NCBI GenBank assembly: GCA_947463325.1
Contig: CANHQT010000009.1
Location: forward strand, 18,840 to 82,839
DNA: 64,000 bases
Origin: Sphingomonadaceae bacterium
GTDB taxonomy: Bacteria; Pseudomonadota; Alphaproteobacteria; Sphingomonadales; Sphingomonadaceae
Direction: 5' to 3'
Part shown: in pieces, positions 1-8,387 of the stretch
How the letters are laid out: the number at the start of each line of letters is the position of its first letter
Numbering within the stretch: the stretch's first letter is position 1
Position numbers and translations under genes: made by a program
The notes under the pieces: generated by a model
Database searches by the model: none
The model's input: the letters and a program-made list of their open reading frames with translations, nothing else
What the model was told of the DNA's origin: nothing

Positions 1-96
1 TGGAACCCTTGGTCTTGCTGATACGGGAAAGGCTGCGCGCCTAGCGGTGCAGGAGAGATTCGTCAAGCGGCGCGGGGCACGCTAGGGGCTGGCGGA
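1..96. other. Left edge, upstream of tadA; no gene seen
   Basis: This short stretch precedes the tadA start. I see no convincing coding region on either strand and no clear promoter. The minus strand is open to the window edge only through a TTG with unremarkable codons, so a divergent gene may begin outside the window. Confidence 0.4.
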
Positions 97-555
97 ATGT
101 CCGGCTTTCCATCCTCCCCCTTCATGGCACGCGCACTGGAGCTTGCAAGGGCCGCCGCCGCGGCCGGCGAGGTGCCGGTCGGCGCGGTGGTGGTGCGGGA
201 CGGGCAGATCATCGGCGAAGGGGCCAATGCGCCGCGCACCCAGCATGATCCGACAGCGCATGCAGAAATCGCGGCGATTCGCGCAGCTTCCGTTGCCATC
301 AACAGCGAACGGCTGACCGGATGCGACCTGTGGGTGACGCTGGAACCCTGCGCGATGTGCGCCGGCGCGATTGCCCATGCCCGCATCGCCCGCCTCTACT
401 GGGCGGCCGATGATCCCAAGGGAGGGGCGGTGGCGCATGGGCCGGCATTGTTCGGCCAGCCAACCATCCACCATGCGCCCGAATGCTATGGCGGCATCAT
501 GGCCGGCGAATCCGCCGAACTGTTGCGCGCATTCTTTGCCAGCCGCAGGGGCTGA
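97..555 (+). CDS. tadA: tRNA-specific adenosine deaminase TadA
   Basis: Zinc-dependent deaminase that converts the wobble adenosine of tRNA-Arg(ACG) to inosine in the cytoplasm. The 152 residues match the usual length. The cytidine-deaminase fold signature is complete: H55-A-E57 supplies the first zinc ligand and the proton-shuttling Glu, and PCAMC at 84-88 supplies C85 and C88. The ATG lies six bases after GGCGG. It converges on the DUF1232 gene with six bases between their ends. A general guanine or cytosine deaminase of the same fold is possible, but the length and the C-terminal half fit TadA. Confidence 0.93.
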   Translation: MSGFPSSPFMARALELARAAAAAGEVPVGAVVVRDGQIIGEGANAPRTQHDPTAHAEIAAIRAASVAINSERLTGCDLWVTLEPCAMCAGAIAHARIARLYWAADDPKGGAVAHGPALFGQPTIHHAPECYGGIMAGESAELLRAFFASRRG

Positions 556-561
556 TTCCGC

Positions 562-942
562 TCAGACGTATTTCAGCGCTTCCCAGCTGATCCAGACAAT
601 CACCGCCAGCCACAGCGCGATGATCGCCAGCGCACCGATGACGCTGCTCGGCTGGTGCGACCATTCCTCCGCCTCGGCGCGATACCGGTCGATCAGATCA
701 TCGGGCATCAGCCGCAGCGCGATGGCAATGCCCAAAGGAACGATGACAATATCGTCGAGCATCCCCAGCACCGGTATGAAATCGGGAATGAGGTCGATGG
801 GGCTGAAAGCATAGGCAGCCACTGCCGCTGCAAGCAGTTTCGCACCGAGCGGCGTTTCTGGCGAACGGGCGGCAATCCACATCGCCAGCGCATCACGCCG
901 CATACGGTGTGCCCAGTCCCTGATCCTGCCGAACATTGTCAT
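562..942 (-). CDS. YkvA/DUF1232 family small membrane protein
   Basis: A 126-residue protein with the DUF1232 core from about residue 30 to 85. The segment LAAAVAAYAFSPIDLIPDFI is characteristic of the family, with its SPIDLIPD motif and a hydrophobic stretch on either side. A second hydrophobic segment, rich in Ile, Leu and Trp, lies near the C-terminus (about 103-120). The biochemical role of the family is unknown; members are small inner-membrane proteins. The start is ATG-ACA-ATG, so the initiator could be either Met. It ends back to back with tadA and is followed upstream by the LytTR operon. Confidence 0.85.
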   Translation of the reverse strand: MTMFGRIRDWAHRMRRDALAMWIAARSPETPLGAKLLAAAVAAYAFSPIDLIPDFIPVLGMLDDIVIVPLGIAIALRLMPDDLIDRYRAEAEEWSHQPSSVIGALAIIALWLAVIVWISWEALKYV

Positions 943-981
943 GCGCCAAGGCTAAGCTGTCGCCCGCCGGTCACGCAAGGC

Positions 982-1785
982 TCAGTGAACGAAGCGCGCC
1001 ACCACATCGCGATAGCTGCGGCTCACTTTCACGTCCGCGCCCGATTCGAGGACTAGGAAACATTCGCCATTGGTATGCGGCTTCACCTGGCGCACGAGGC
1101 CGAGATTGACGATCCATGAGCGGTGGACGCGCTGGAACACGCGCGGGTCCAGCCGCTTTTCGAGATCCTTCATCGTTTCCCTGAGGATCAGCGAATTGTC
1201 CGCCGTATAGATGCACATATAGTCGCCGGCCGCCTCGATCCGCTCGATCGTATCGACATCAACACGGAAAATCTGGCCGCGGTCCTTGATGTTGATGAGC
1301 TTCTCGAAACGGCTGGAACTGACCAGTTCGCTGTCGTCGCCGGAGACCTGCTCGGCCGCCTCAGGGGCCACCTCGGCCAACACTTCCTTCAGCCGCTCAG
1401 CCTCCTCGCCAGCCTTTTTCTCGGACAGACGACGGCGCACACGATCAAGCGCATCGGCCAAACGCTGGGGATCGACCGGCTTCAGCAGATAATCCATCGC
1501 CTGCGCTTCGAACGCCTTGATCGCATGATCGGCATAGGCGGTGACAAACACGAACAGCGGCGGCTCGACATCCATCAGGCCCTGCACGACCGAAAATCCG
1601 TCAAACCCCGGCATCTGGATGTCGAGAAAGACAAGATCGGGCTTGTGGGTCTTGATCTTGCGGATGGCTTCGCGCCCGTTTTGCGCGGTGTCGATGATCT
1701 CGACGTCGGCAAAGGGTTCGAGCCGCAGGGTCAGGCCCTGGATGGCGAGGCTTTCATCGTCGACGAGGATGGTGCGGATGGTCAT
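982..1785 (-). CDS. LytTR-family response regulator
   Basis: DNA-binding response regulator of 267 residues. An N-terminal receiver (about 1-120) has the acidic pair D9-D10 and the phospho-acceptor D55 in FLDIQMPG. A charged linker (about 125-160) leads to a C-terminal LytTR domain (about 160-265) with the family pattern IEAAGDYMCIY and RVHRSWIVNL. LytTR domains bind direct repeats with a ten-stranded beta fold. Its ATG overlaps the stop of the upstream sensor kinase by four bases (ATGA), so the two are translationally coupled and form a LytS/LytR-type two-component system. The signal and targets cannot be read from the sequence. Confidence 0.92.
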   Translation of the reverse strand: MTIRTILVDDESLAIQGLTLRLEPFADVEIIDTAQNGREAIRKIKTHKPDLVFLDIQMPGFDGFSVVQGLMDVEPPLFVFVTAYADHAIKAFEAQAMDYLLKPVDPQRLADALDRVRRRLSEKKAGEEAERLKEVLAEVAPEAAEQVSGDDSELVSSSRFEKLINIKDRGQIFRVDVDTIERIEAAGDYMCIYTADNSLILRETMKDLEKRLDPRVFQRVHRSWIVNLGLVRQVKPHTNGECFLVLESGADVKVSRSYRDVVARFVH

Positions 1786-2948
1786 GCCGTCAGGCTGGCT
1801 TTCTGTTCGGCCTCGGACGACGGGGCAATCGCCCGCGGCGCCACAAAGGGCATTTCGATCGTCACGGTAAAGCCACCACCCGATGCATGGCGTGCATCGA
1901 AACTGGCCGCCTCACCATAAGCTTGTGTCAGCCGGTCGCGAATGTTGGCGAGGCCGACACCTGTTGAACTGGTGGGAACGGACATGTCCGGATTCAACCC
2001 GCCGCCCGAATCGGACACGACGATACGGACATTTTGGCCGACCAGATGCGCGGTGAGGATGATGTCGGCGCCTTCTTCGGACGGGGTCACCGCATATTTG
2101 ATCGCATTTTCGATCAGCGGCTGGAGCAGCAGCGAGGGCAGCCGCGCCTGCGCAACGCGCGGATCGACATCGAACCGCACACGCAGCCGGTCCTCAAAGC
2201 GCATCTTCTCGATCTCGAGATAGAGTTTGAGCGTTTCCACCTCCTGCTCGAGCGTCACCTCAGCAGTCGGTTCATTGACCAGTGTGTAGCGCAGGAACGC
2301 GGACAGCTTGGAAAGCATCGCATTGGCGGGCTCGGTTTGCTTCAGCAGCACCAGCGTCGATATGCTGTTGAGCGTATTGAACAGGAAATGCGGATTGATC
2401 TGGTAACGCAGCATGGCGAGCGTGCTGGCCGTCGCCTGCCCTTCCAGCCGCTCCAGCTGGTCCGCCTGCTGCTCCACGCGCAGGAAATAATTGATCGCGA
2501 AATAGAGCGAAGACCAGGCGCCGAGCGTCACCGCATCAAGATAGAATGGCACCAGAAACAGGGTCGTGAACGGCAGATCCTCCGCCCCGGGTTGGATCGC
2601 CACCATCGACGCATCGATGAAGCTGTAAACGATCGTTGCCAGAAGCACCGCGCCCACCACCAACGGCCACATCACCAAAGGACGTCTGTGGAGCAGCGTG
2701 CGGAACACGACTGCCAGCAGCAGGGTCAGCGAAAATCCGGTGATGCCGGAAATCAGCAACGGCGCCAGCAGCGTGATCGGCTGGCCGTTGGCGAGGCCAG
2801 AGATCGCACGCAGCACGAACCAGGCCGTCCACCCGGCCAGCTGAAGCGTCCAGAAGGCGCGGATCTTGTCCTCGAAAAAGGGCTGCGGCTTGCGCGGTCT
2901 CGGCGGTTCTGCCGTCGCAGAAGTCGGCGATGAGGAGAAAAAACGCAT
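1782..2948 (-). CDS. LytS/YehU-type sensor histidine kinase
   Basis: Membrane sensor kinase of 388 residues. About four hydrophobic segments occupy residues 35-155, followed by a short coiled region and the His_kinase (PF06580-type) box QINPHFLFNTLNS with phospho-accepting H187. The HATPase domain follows, with an N-box LQPLIENAIKYAV and glycine boxes DSGGGL and GVGLANIRDRL. It phosphorylates the LytTR regulator encoded immediately downstream with a four-base overlap. There is no separate periplasmic sensing domain, so the membrane segments probably sense the stimulus. The N-terminal 30 residues are Pro/Arg-rich and cytoplasmic. Confidence 0.92.
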   Translation of the reverse strand: MRFFSSSPTSATAEPPRPRKPQPFFEDKIRAFWTLQLAGWTAWFVLRAISGLANGQPITLLAPLLISGITGFSLTLLLAVVFRTLLHRRPLVMWPLVVGAVLLATIVYSFIDASMVAIQPGAEDLPFTTLFLVPFYLDAVTLGAWSSLYFAINYFLRVEQQADQLERLEGQATASTLAMLRYQINPHFLFNTLNSISTLVLLKQTEPANAMLSKLSAFLRYTLVNEPTAEVTLEQEVETLKLYLEIEKMRFEDRLRVRFDVDPRVAQARLPSLLLQPLIENAIKYAVTPSEEGADIILTAHLVGQNVRIVVSDSGGGLNPDMSVPTSSTGVGLANIRDRLTQAYGEAASFDARHASGGGFTVTIEMPFVAPRAIAPSSEAEQKASLTA

Positions 2949-2963
2949 GCAAATACCGCCGGT

Positions 2964-3476
2964 TCAGCCCGCCAGCGCCACGGCCGGCTCGCCCGACTGG
3001 CCATCGCGCAGCGGGCGCACTTCATGCGCGTGCATCCAGCACAGATCATGGATGCCCAGCGGCCGCCCGTCATGCGCCTGCAGGACGATGGCACGGACCG
3101 GCTGAAGATCGCGTTCGTCCACCAGCACCGGCGTGGAGGGAATACCCGAGCCCCAGCGTTCGCCCCATTGGCGCAGCGCGACCATCGTCGGCAACAGATC
3201 GATGCCCTTGGCCGTCAGCCGATAATGGACCTTGCGCCGATCGCATTCCATCACACGGCGTTCCATGATGCCGTGGCCGACCAGCCGTTGCAGCCGGTTA
3301 GACAGGATGTTGCGGGCGATACCGAGCTCGGTCTGGAATTCCTCGAAATGGTGGATGCCGTTGAACGCGGCACGCAAGATCATGAAAGACCAGCGTTCGC
3401 CCATCGCTTCCAGTGCGGCAGGCAGGCCACATTCCATTCCTTCGGCCAGCGGCTCACGCAGCATTTTGTTTCCCAT
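2964..3476 (-). CDS. HxlR-type winged-helix transcriptional regulator
   Basis: A 170-residue regulator with an HxlR winged helix-turn-helix in its first about 110 residues. It shows the family Cys (MECGLPAALEAMGERW), the ILRAAFNGIHHFEEFQ segment, the recognition helix IARNILSNRLQRLV and a wing ending YRLTAKG. A C-terminal extension of about 60 residues is less familiar. I start at the Met of MGNKML because homologues start close to the conserved Cys. In-frame Mets at 3515 and 3506 upstream, and at 3464 downstream, are alternatives. A dyad just upstream (3538-3568) may be its own operator. It is divergent from the small exported protein gene. Confidence 0.85.
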   Translation of the reverse strand: MGNKMLREPLAEGMECGLPAALEAMGERWSFMILRAAFNGIHHFEEFQTELGIARNILSNRLQRLVGHGIMERRVMECDRRKVHYRLTAKGIDLLPTMVALRQWGERWGSGIPSTPVLVDERDLQPVRAIVLQAHDGRPLGIHDLCWMHAHEVRPLRDGQSGEPAVALAG

Positions 3477-3537
3477 CCCCACAGTCTGCCTTCCTTTACG
3501 GCGCATCCCAAGCATTTTCTATCACAAGAGTTGCAGA

Positions 3538-3568
3538 GCGAAACCTATTAGGATAAGTAGCATTTCGC
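3538..3568. promoter_or_regulatory. Candidate HxlR operator dyad
   Basis: The divergent spacer contains a perfect 6-base inverted repeat, GCGAAA at 3538-3543 and TTTCGC at 3563-3568. The odd palindrome CCTATTAGG lies at 3544-3552 inside it, and a related CCTAATGG follows at 3571-3578. The position between hxlR-type and target genes fits autoregulation, but binding is inferred. Confidence 0.35.
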
Positions 3569-3644
3569 AACCTAATGGCTGCACCCTTGGCGACTGTCAG
3601 CAAACAAGACTGCCAGCGACCTACCCTACAAAAAGGCTCTCCCC

Positions 3645-4004
3645 ATGACCAACCTCTCCAACCCCGCGCGCTTGTCTGCGGGCCAGCGCATCGGCTCCTT
3701 CGCGGCCGCAGCCATATTTGGCCTGCTGCTAGTAACCGGTGCCTCCACCGCTCAGGCGCAAACCCGCACCGGCGCTTATTACACCGCGACGCTCAGCGAA
3801 GCGCCAGCGGCGACACGCACGGTTTCAGGCGGCCTCGTCTGGAACTGCGCCGGCACGGCCTGCACCGCCCCGCGTGGCACCAGCCGCCCGGCCATAGTGT
3901 GCGCCCGTCTGGTCCGTGAACTGGGCCCGATCACCGCCTTTTCAGCCGGTGGCAGCGCCCTCGCAGCCGCCGATATCGAGCGCTGCAACGCCAACGCACG
4001 CTGA
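3645..4004 (+). CDS. Small exported protein, CC_3452 family-like
   Basis: A 119-residue secreted protein. A basic N-terminus and a hydrophobic segment (AAAAIFGLLLVTGAS) end at an AQAQ signal-peptidase site near residue 38. The mature part begins RTGAYYTATLSEAP and contains WNCAGTACTAP and a C-terminal IERCNANAR. This YYTA...W.C.G..C.AP layout is that of the CC_3452 family of small alphaproteobacterial proteins with unknown role. The mature part has four Cys, so two disulphides are possible. A GC-rich stem-loop follows the stop at 4026-4055. Confidence 0.75.
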   Translation: MTNLSNPARLSAGQRIGSFAAAAIFGLLLVTGASTAQAQTRTGAYYTATLSEAPAATRTVSGGLVWNCAGTACTAPRGTSRPAIVCARLVRELGPITAFSAGGSALAAADIERCNANAR

Positions 4005-4025
4005 CCCGATCTTGCGCGGAAACGC

Positions 4026-4055
4026 CGCGCCGTCTGCCCTTCAGCGGACGGCGCG
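4026..4055 (+). terminator. GC-rich stem-loop after the CC_3452-like gene
   Basis: A perfect 9-bp stem (CGCGCCGTC / GACGGCGCG) with a 12-base loop lies 22 bases after the stop codon. There is no U-tract, so it is at best a weak intrinsic terminator or a 3'-end stabiliser. Confidence 0.4.
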
Positions 4056-4114
4056 ATGCTTCGCATATGCACAAAGCGGTTGCATGACCGCAGTTTTGCG
4101 CCACATCTAGAGGC

Positions 4115-6220
4115 ATGTTGAGGCAATTCCAGTTGGTTGAGAAGGTGCGGGACTATGACCCGCAAGCGGATGAGGACGCGCTGAACCGCGCCTATGTCTT
4201 CACCGTGCAAAAGCATGGCAGCCAAAAACGCGCCAGCGGCGACCCCTATTTCAGCCATCCGATCGAAGTCGCCGGCATCCTGACCGACCTCAAGCTCGAC
4301 GAACAGACCATCATCACCGCGATGCTCCACGACACGCTGGAGGATACGCTCACCACCCATGCGGAGATTGAGCGACTGTTCGGGCCAGAGGTCGCGCGCC
4401 TCGTCGATGGTGTCACCAAGCTGAGCCAGATCGAGCAGAAAGAAATCGCCGCTGAAACCGAGCGCGAGCGGGCGGCGGAGAATTTGCGCAAATTCCTGCT
4501 CGCCATGTCGGATGACATCCGCGTGCTGCTCGTCAAACTCGCTGACCGGCTGCACAATATGCGCACGCTGCATCATATCCCGAAGCCGGAAAAGCGCCGC
4601 CGCATCGCCCGCGAAACGATGGATATTTACGCCCCGCTCGCAGAGCGGATCGGCATGTATGAATTCATGCGCGAAATGCAGCTGCTGGCCTTCCGCGAGC
4701 TTGAACCGGATGCCTATGCCACCATCACCGGCCAGCTCGACAAGCTGACGCGCGGCGGCATCGACCGTGTGCAGATGATCAGTGAGGAAATCGCCGCGCT
4801 GCTCAAGGCGGAGGGCATCGAAGCCGATGTGACCGGGCGGGCCAAACATCCCTATTCGGTGTGGCGCAAGATGCAGGAACGCCACGTCAGCTTCGAACAG
4901 GTCACCGACATCATGGCGTTCCGCGTCATCACCGAGAGTGCGGACGACTGCTATCGTGCGCTCGGCATCATCCATCGCAAATGGAAATTGGTGCCCGGCC
5001 GGTTCAAGGATTTCGTCTCGACGCCCAAGCGCAATGGGTATCAGTCGCTCCACACCACCGTGATGCGCGGCGAAAATATGCGCGTCGAAATCCAGATCCG
5101 CAGCCGCGACATGCACCGTCAGGGCGAATTCGGCCTCGCCGCGCACTGGGCCTACAAACAGGGAACCTTGCCCGACGGACAGGCCGGCTGGATCCGCGAC
5201 CTCGTCGAGATTCTCGATCAGGCGCAGGATGCCGACGAGCTGCTCGAACACACCCGCATGGCGATGTATCAGGATCGGATCTTCGCCTTCACGCCCAAGG
5301 GCGCGCTGCATCAGCTGCCCAAGGGCGCAACCCCGGTCGACTTCGCCTATGCCGTGCACACGCGCCTGGGTGACCGCACCGTGGGGGCAAAGGTCAATGG
5401 CCGGCTCGTGCCGCTGCGCACCCAACTCGCCAATGGCGATACGGTCGAAGTCCTGACCTCTGAAAAGCAGAGCCCGGAACCGGCCTGGATGGGGTTCGTC
5501 GCGACCGGCAAGGCACGCGCGGCGATCCGCCGGCATGTCCGCCACAAGGAACGCGACGAGACTGTCGCCTTGGGCAAGACCTTGTTTGAGGAAATCGTCC
5601 GCCGCCTTCCGGTCAAGATCGGGGACAAGGCAATCAAGGCCGCGGTGGAACGCCTCAAACTCGCCGACGTTGCCGATCTCCATTATGCGGTCGGGCGACA
5701 ACGCCTGCGCGACAGCGAGGTGATGGAAGCGCTCGTTCCCGGTGTGGTCGCGGACATGAAGCGTGCCGGCGTCCGCATCGACCCGGCCCGCCCGATCAGT
5801 ATCGAAGGGCTCACGCCCGGCGTCGCTTACCAGTTGGCCGAATGCTGCCACCCGGTGCCGGGCGACCGCATCGTCGGCCTTGCCCGGCCCGACAAGGGCA
5901 TAGAAATCCATGCCATTGACTGCGATTCCCTCGCCAGCGGCGAGGATGCAGACTGGATTGACGTGCGCTGGCAGCGCGACAGTGAAGGCGGCACCGCCCG
6001 GCTGACGGTCACTGTCCGCAACGAACCGGGCACGCTTTCGGAAATGACCGGCATCATCGCCCGTGCCGGTGCCAATATCGTCAACCTCAGGCTGTCATCC
6101 CGCGAAGGCGGCTTTCATGCCTTCGACCTGTCGCTAGAGGTAAAGGATGTGCAGCATCTGATGAGCATATTGTCATCGCTGCGCGCCTCGGATGCCGTGG
6201 TCAGCGCTGACCGGAGTTAA
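4115..6220 (+). CDS. rsh: Bifunctional (p)ppGpp synthetase/hydrolase (RelA/SpoT homologue)
   Basis: The long RSH enzyme (701 residues) makes (p)ppGpp from ATP and GTP/GDP and also hydrolyses it, setting the stringent response. The N-terminal HD hydrolase has conserved H48 and H72-D73 (LHDTLEDT). The synthetase domain follows at about 235-350 with the NGYQSLHTTV motif near 308. A TGS domain comes at about 390-450 (FTPKGALHQLPKGATPVDFA) and a C-terminal ACT domain at about 630-701 (VRNEPGTLSEMTGIIA). Both catalytic sites look intact. No other RSH gene is visible in the window. The stop interlocks with that of the convergent DUF2807 gene. Confidence 0.95.
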   Translation: MLRQFQLVEKVRDYDPQADEDALNRAYVFTVQKHGSQKRASGDPYFSHPIEVAGILTDLKLDEQTIITAMLHDTLEDTLTTHAEIERLFGPEVARLVDGVTKLSQIEQKEIAAETERERAAENLRKFLLAMSDDIRVLLVKLADRLHNMRTLHHIPKPEKRRRIARETMDIYAPLAERIGMYEFMREMQLLAFRELEPDAYATITGQLDKLTRGGIDRVQMISEEIAALLKAEGIEADVTGRAKHPYSVWRKMQERHVSFEQVTDIMAFRVITESADDCYRALGIIHRKWKLVPGRFKDFVSTPKRNGYQSLHTTVMRGENMRVEIQIRSRDMHRQGEFGLAAHWAYKQGTLPDGQAGWIRDLVEILDQAQDADELLEHTRMAMYQDRIFAFTPKGALHQLPKGATPVDFAYAVHTRLGDRTVGAKVNGRLVPLRTQLANGDTVEVLTSEKQSPEPAWMGFVATGKARAAIRRHVRHKERDETVALGKTLFEEIVRRLPVKIGDKAIKAAVERLKLADVADLHYAVGRQRLRDSEVMEALVPGVVADMKRAGVRIDPARPISIEGLTPGVAYQLAECCHPVPGDRIVGLARPDKGIEIHAIDCDSLASGEDADWIDVRWQRDSEGGTARLTVTVRNEPGTLSEMTGIIARAGANIVNLRLSSREGGFHAFDLSLEVKDVQHLMSILSSLRASDAVVSADRS

Positions 6221-6939
6221 CGGGGGGCAGGCGGCCCGACGCAGACGACCGTTCCTGCACCGCCATTGGTGACCGAACAGCGCGGCCTGCCCGCCACCGC
6301 AACATTGGCTTCGCCCATGGCGGAAATGCTCGCCCGCCCGCTGGCGGCAAAGCTGCTGCTGCCCGTGCCACCGGCGCGGACATCCAGATCGCGCACCGCA
6401 AGCTGGCCTGCATCCACCGCTGCCGATCCGGCGATGATCGCCTGCAAACTCTGCGCCCGTCCGCTCAACCGGATACTGCCGCTGCCGCTGGCGCGGGTCG
6501 CAACAGCGCGCCCGGCCGGAATTTCGGCCTCGATCCGGCCCGGTCCGTCAAGGCGGACAATGACCTGGGGGCCACGCAATCCGCGGGCGGTTATCTGCCC
6601 TGAACCGCGCAGCACGACAGAGGAAACATTCTGGCCGGTCAGGGTCAGGCGCGCTGGCCCATCCTCGGCCCGGCGAGGGCCATACCGTCCCTCGATCGCC
6701 TGCCGGATGATGAGCGTGCGCCCTTCCATTTCCAGCGTCAGCGTCTCGATCGCCTCGCGTGATCCTTCGGCGCGGGCCGTAATGCGATGGCCAGGCACCA
6801 GATCGACGATAGTGTCGCCACGAACCTCGATCGCATCAAAGCTGGTGATGCCAAAGCTGCGCGTCTCCGCAGATGCCGGAACGACCAACCCGCCCAGCAT
6901 GGCGAGGGCGATGGCGAGGGAGGCTGTGGGCGTGGTCAT
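6217..6939 (-). CDS. Exported DUF2807 (GIN domain) protein
   Basis: A 240-residue exported protein. I start at the ATG at 6939 because it gives a clean signal peptide (MTTPTASLAIALAMLGG, cleavage after ASA near residue 23); the frame is open further upstream but that part is not signal-like. The mature part is a DUF2807/GIN beta-helix with recurring GSG and DGPG turns (LRGSGQIT, LDGPGRIEA, ASGSGSI). The function of the family is unknown. It lies 43 bases after the related lipoprotein gene and forms a tandem pair with it. The stop overlaps the rsh stop on the other strand. Confidence 0.85.
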   Translation of the reverse strand: MTTPTASLAIALAMLGGLVVPASAETRSFGITSFDAIEVRGDTIVDLVPGHRITARAEGSREAIETLTLEMEGRTLIIRQAIEGRYGPRRAEDGPARLTLTGQNVSSVVLRGSGQITARGLRGPQVIVRLDGPGRIEAEIPAGRAVATRASGSGSIRLSGRAQSLQAIIAGSAAVDAGQLAVRDLDVRAGGTGSSSFAASGRASISAMGEANVAVAGRPRCSVTNGGAGTVVCVGPPAPR

Positions 6940-6982
6940 GCCCGCGCTTGTGCGCGCATGCCCCGCCCCTGTCCAGTTACGC

Positions 6983-7726
6983 TCAGCTGCAGCGGACGTC
7001 GCCAGATCCCATCTCGTTGGTGGTGCAACGCGCCCCGCCCGTAATCTCGACGTCACCGGAACCGATGATTTCGATGTTGGCCGTCTGCGTGACCTTCAGA
7101 CGCACATTACCCGAACCGGCGATGGAAACCTCCCCGGTCTCCGCCGTGAGCTCGGGTGCAGCGACATCGCCGCTGCCAGCGATGGAAACTTCTGCCGAGC
7201 GTGCCGTCCCGGTGCCGGAAAAATCCCCCGCGCCAGCAATGGCGAGTTCCAATTTGGTGACCGCTATATTGGTGATCGCGGCATTGCCGCTGCCGGCGAT
7301 GGCCACTTCGGCGGCTTCGCCGGTCAATGTGTCGGCCGTAACATCCCCGCTTCCCGCGATGGCAATGTCCGACAAGGCCGGCATGGTGACCGTGATCGTT
7401 GCCTCACCGTCAACAGAGCTGCCACGCTGGCGACGCACTTCCAGCTTGCCGTCGCGGACCTGCAGCACCAGCACATCCAGCACCGCCTGCGGCCCGCTGG
7501 CCGTCACCGAAAAGCTATCGCCGCGCGTGACGACGACATTGTCGGCACCAGCCAGCTCAATGCCGGTGAAGCCGGAGAGCTGGTAACGCTGTGTCGGCGT
7601 TTCCGCACCGGCCACGGGCGTGCCGGGGGCGCCGGGGTTCTCGCGCTCCGCCTCTTCACCATCGGGCAGCCAGCAGGCGGACAGGGTCAGCGCCGCAAAG
7701 GGCACCAGCATCAGCGACTTTAACAT
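6983..7726 (-). CDS. DUF2807 (GIN domain) lipoprotein
   Basis: A 247-residue lipoprotein. Starting at 7726 gives MLKSLMLVPFAALTLSAC, a lipobox with lipidated Cys at about residue 18. The rest is a DUF2807 beta-helix whose rungs carry AGSGD, AGSGN or AGAGD turns at least seven times at roughly 15-22 residue spacing. Such folds are exposed on the envelope, but the function is not known. It is the first gene of a two-gene unit with the downstream DUF2807 paralogue. A carD-side terminator lies just upstream at 7803-7830. Confidence 0.85.
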   Translation of the reverse strand: MLKSLMLVPFAALTLSACWLPDGEEAERENPGAPGTPVAGAETPTQRYQLSGFTGIELAGADNVVVTRGDSFSVTASGPQAVLDVLVLQVRDGKLEVRRQRGSSVDGEATITVTMPALSDIAIAGSGDVTADTLTGEAAEVAIAGSGNAAITNIAVTKLELAIAGAGDFSGTGTARSAEVSIAGSGDVAAPELTAETGEVSIAGSGNVRLKVTQTANIEIIGSGDVEITGGARCTTNEMGSGDVRCS

Positions 7727-7802
7727 TCGCGCAACTCCCAAGCTGTATTGCCGATATAATACGCTAGAAGAGGCAGCGGTCAAGCCCGCAGGGCGCACAA
7801 TG

Positions 7803-7830
7803 AAAAAGGGCCGCATTGCTGCGGCCCTTT
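7803..7830 (-). terminator. Rho-independent terminator of carD
   Basis: An 11-bp perfect stem (7805-7815 with 7820-7830) closes a TTGC loop. Read on the minus strand it runs straight into a T-run, and it lies 26 bases after the carD stop, so it should end the carD transcript before the DUF2807 pair. Confidence 0.85.
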
Positions 7831-7856
7831 GTCTGTTTCGTTGCGCCTCGCAGCGA

Positions 7857-8387
7857 TCAGGCGTTCACCGGCGGGTGAAACTGCGGTGCATATTTGTTGA
7901 GGATTTCGAGGATCTTGGCCTGTGCGGCCTTCTCGTCAATTTCCTCCATAGCGGCAATCTCGCGCGCCAGGCGGCTCGATGCAGCTTCGAAAATCTGCCG
8001 CTCGGAATAGCTCTGCTCGGGCTGGTCGTCCGGGCGGAACAGGTCACGGGTGACCTCCGCAATCGACACGAGATCACCGGAGTTGATCTTCGCCTCATAT
8101 TCCTGCGCGCGGCGCGACCACATGGTGCGCTTCACCTTGGGCTTGGTCTTGAGGATGTCGAGCGCTTCCTTGAGCGTCTTGTCGGAGGACAGCTTGCGCA
8201 TCCCCACGCTCTCGACCTTGTTGACCGGAACGCGCAGCGTCATCTTTTCCTTCTCGAACCGCAACACATAGAGTTCGAGCGACATGCCGGCGATCTCCTG
8301 GTTGAGGAGTTCGATTACCCGGCCGACACCATGCTTGGGATAGACGACATAATCACCAACGTCGAAGGCGTGCGCCTTAGCAGTCAT
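7857..8387 (-). CDS. carD: CarD-family RNA polymerase-binding regulator
   Basis: CarD/CdnL-like protein of 176 residues that binds the RNA polymerase beta subunit and stabilises open complexes. The N-terminal Tudor-like RNAP-interaction domain (about 5-65) has FDVGDYVVYPKHGVGRV. The C-terminal helical domain includes KRTMWSRRAQEYEAKI with the conserved Trp that contacts the promoter bubble edge. I choose the second ATG (8387) because AGGA is six bases before it; the ATG at 8393 abuts the same AGGA. It is last in a minus-strand series helicase, S4, fdxA, carD, and is followed by a strong terminator. Confidence 0.93.
   Translation of the reverse strand: MTAKAHAFDVGDYVVYPKHGVGRVIELLNQEIAGMSLELYVLRFEKEKMTLRVPVNKVESVGMRKLSSDKTLKEALDILKTKPKVKRTMWSRRAQEYEAKINSGDLVSIAEVTRDLFRPDDQPEQSYSERQIFEAASSRLAREIAAMEEIDEKAAQAKILEILNKYAPQFHPPVNA

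Noticed and set aside
3779..5911. 710-codon open frame antisense to rsh
   Set aside because: It is opposite a well-supported gene, has no recognisable domain, and GC-rich codons keep such antisense frames open.
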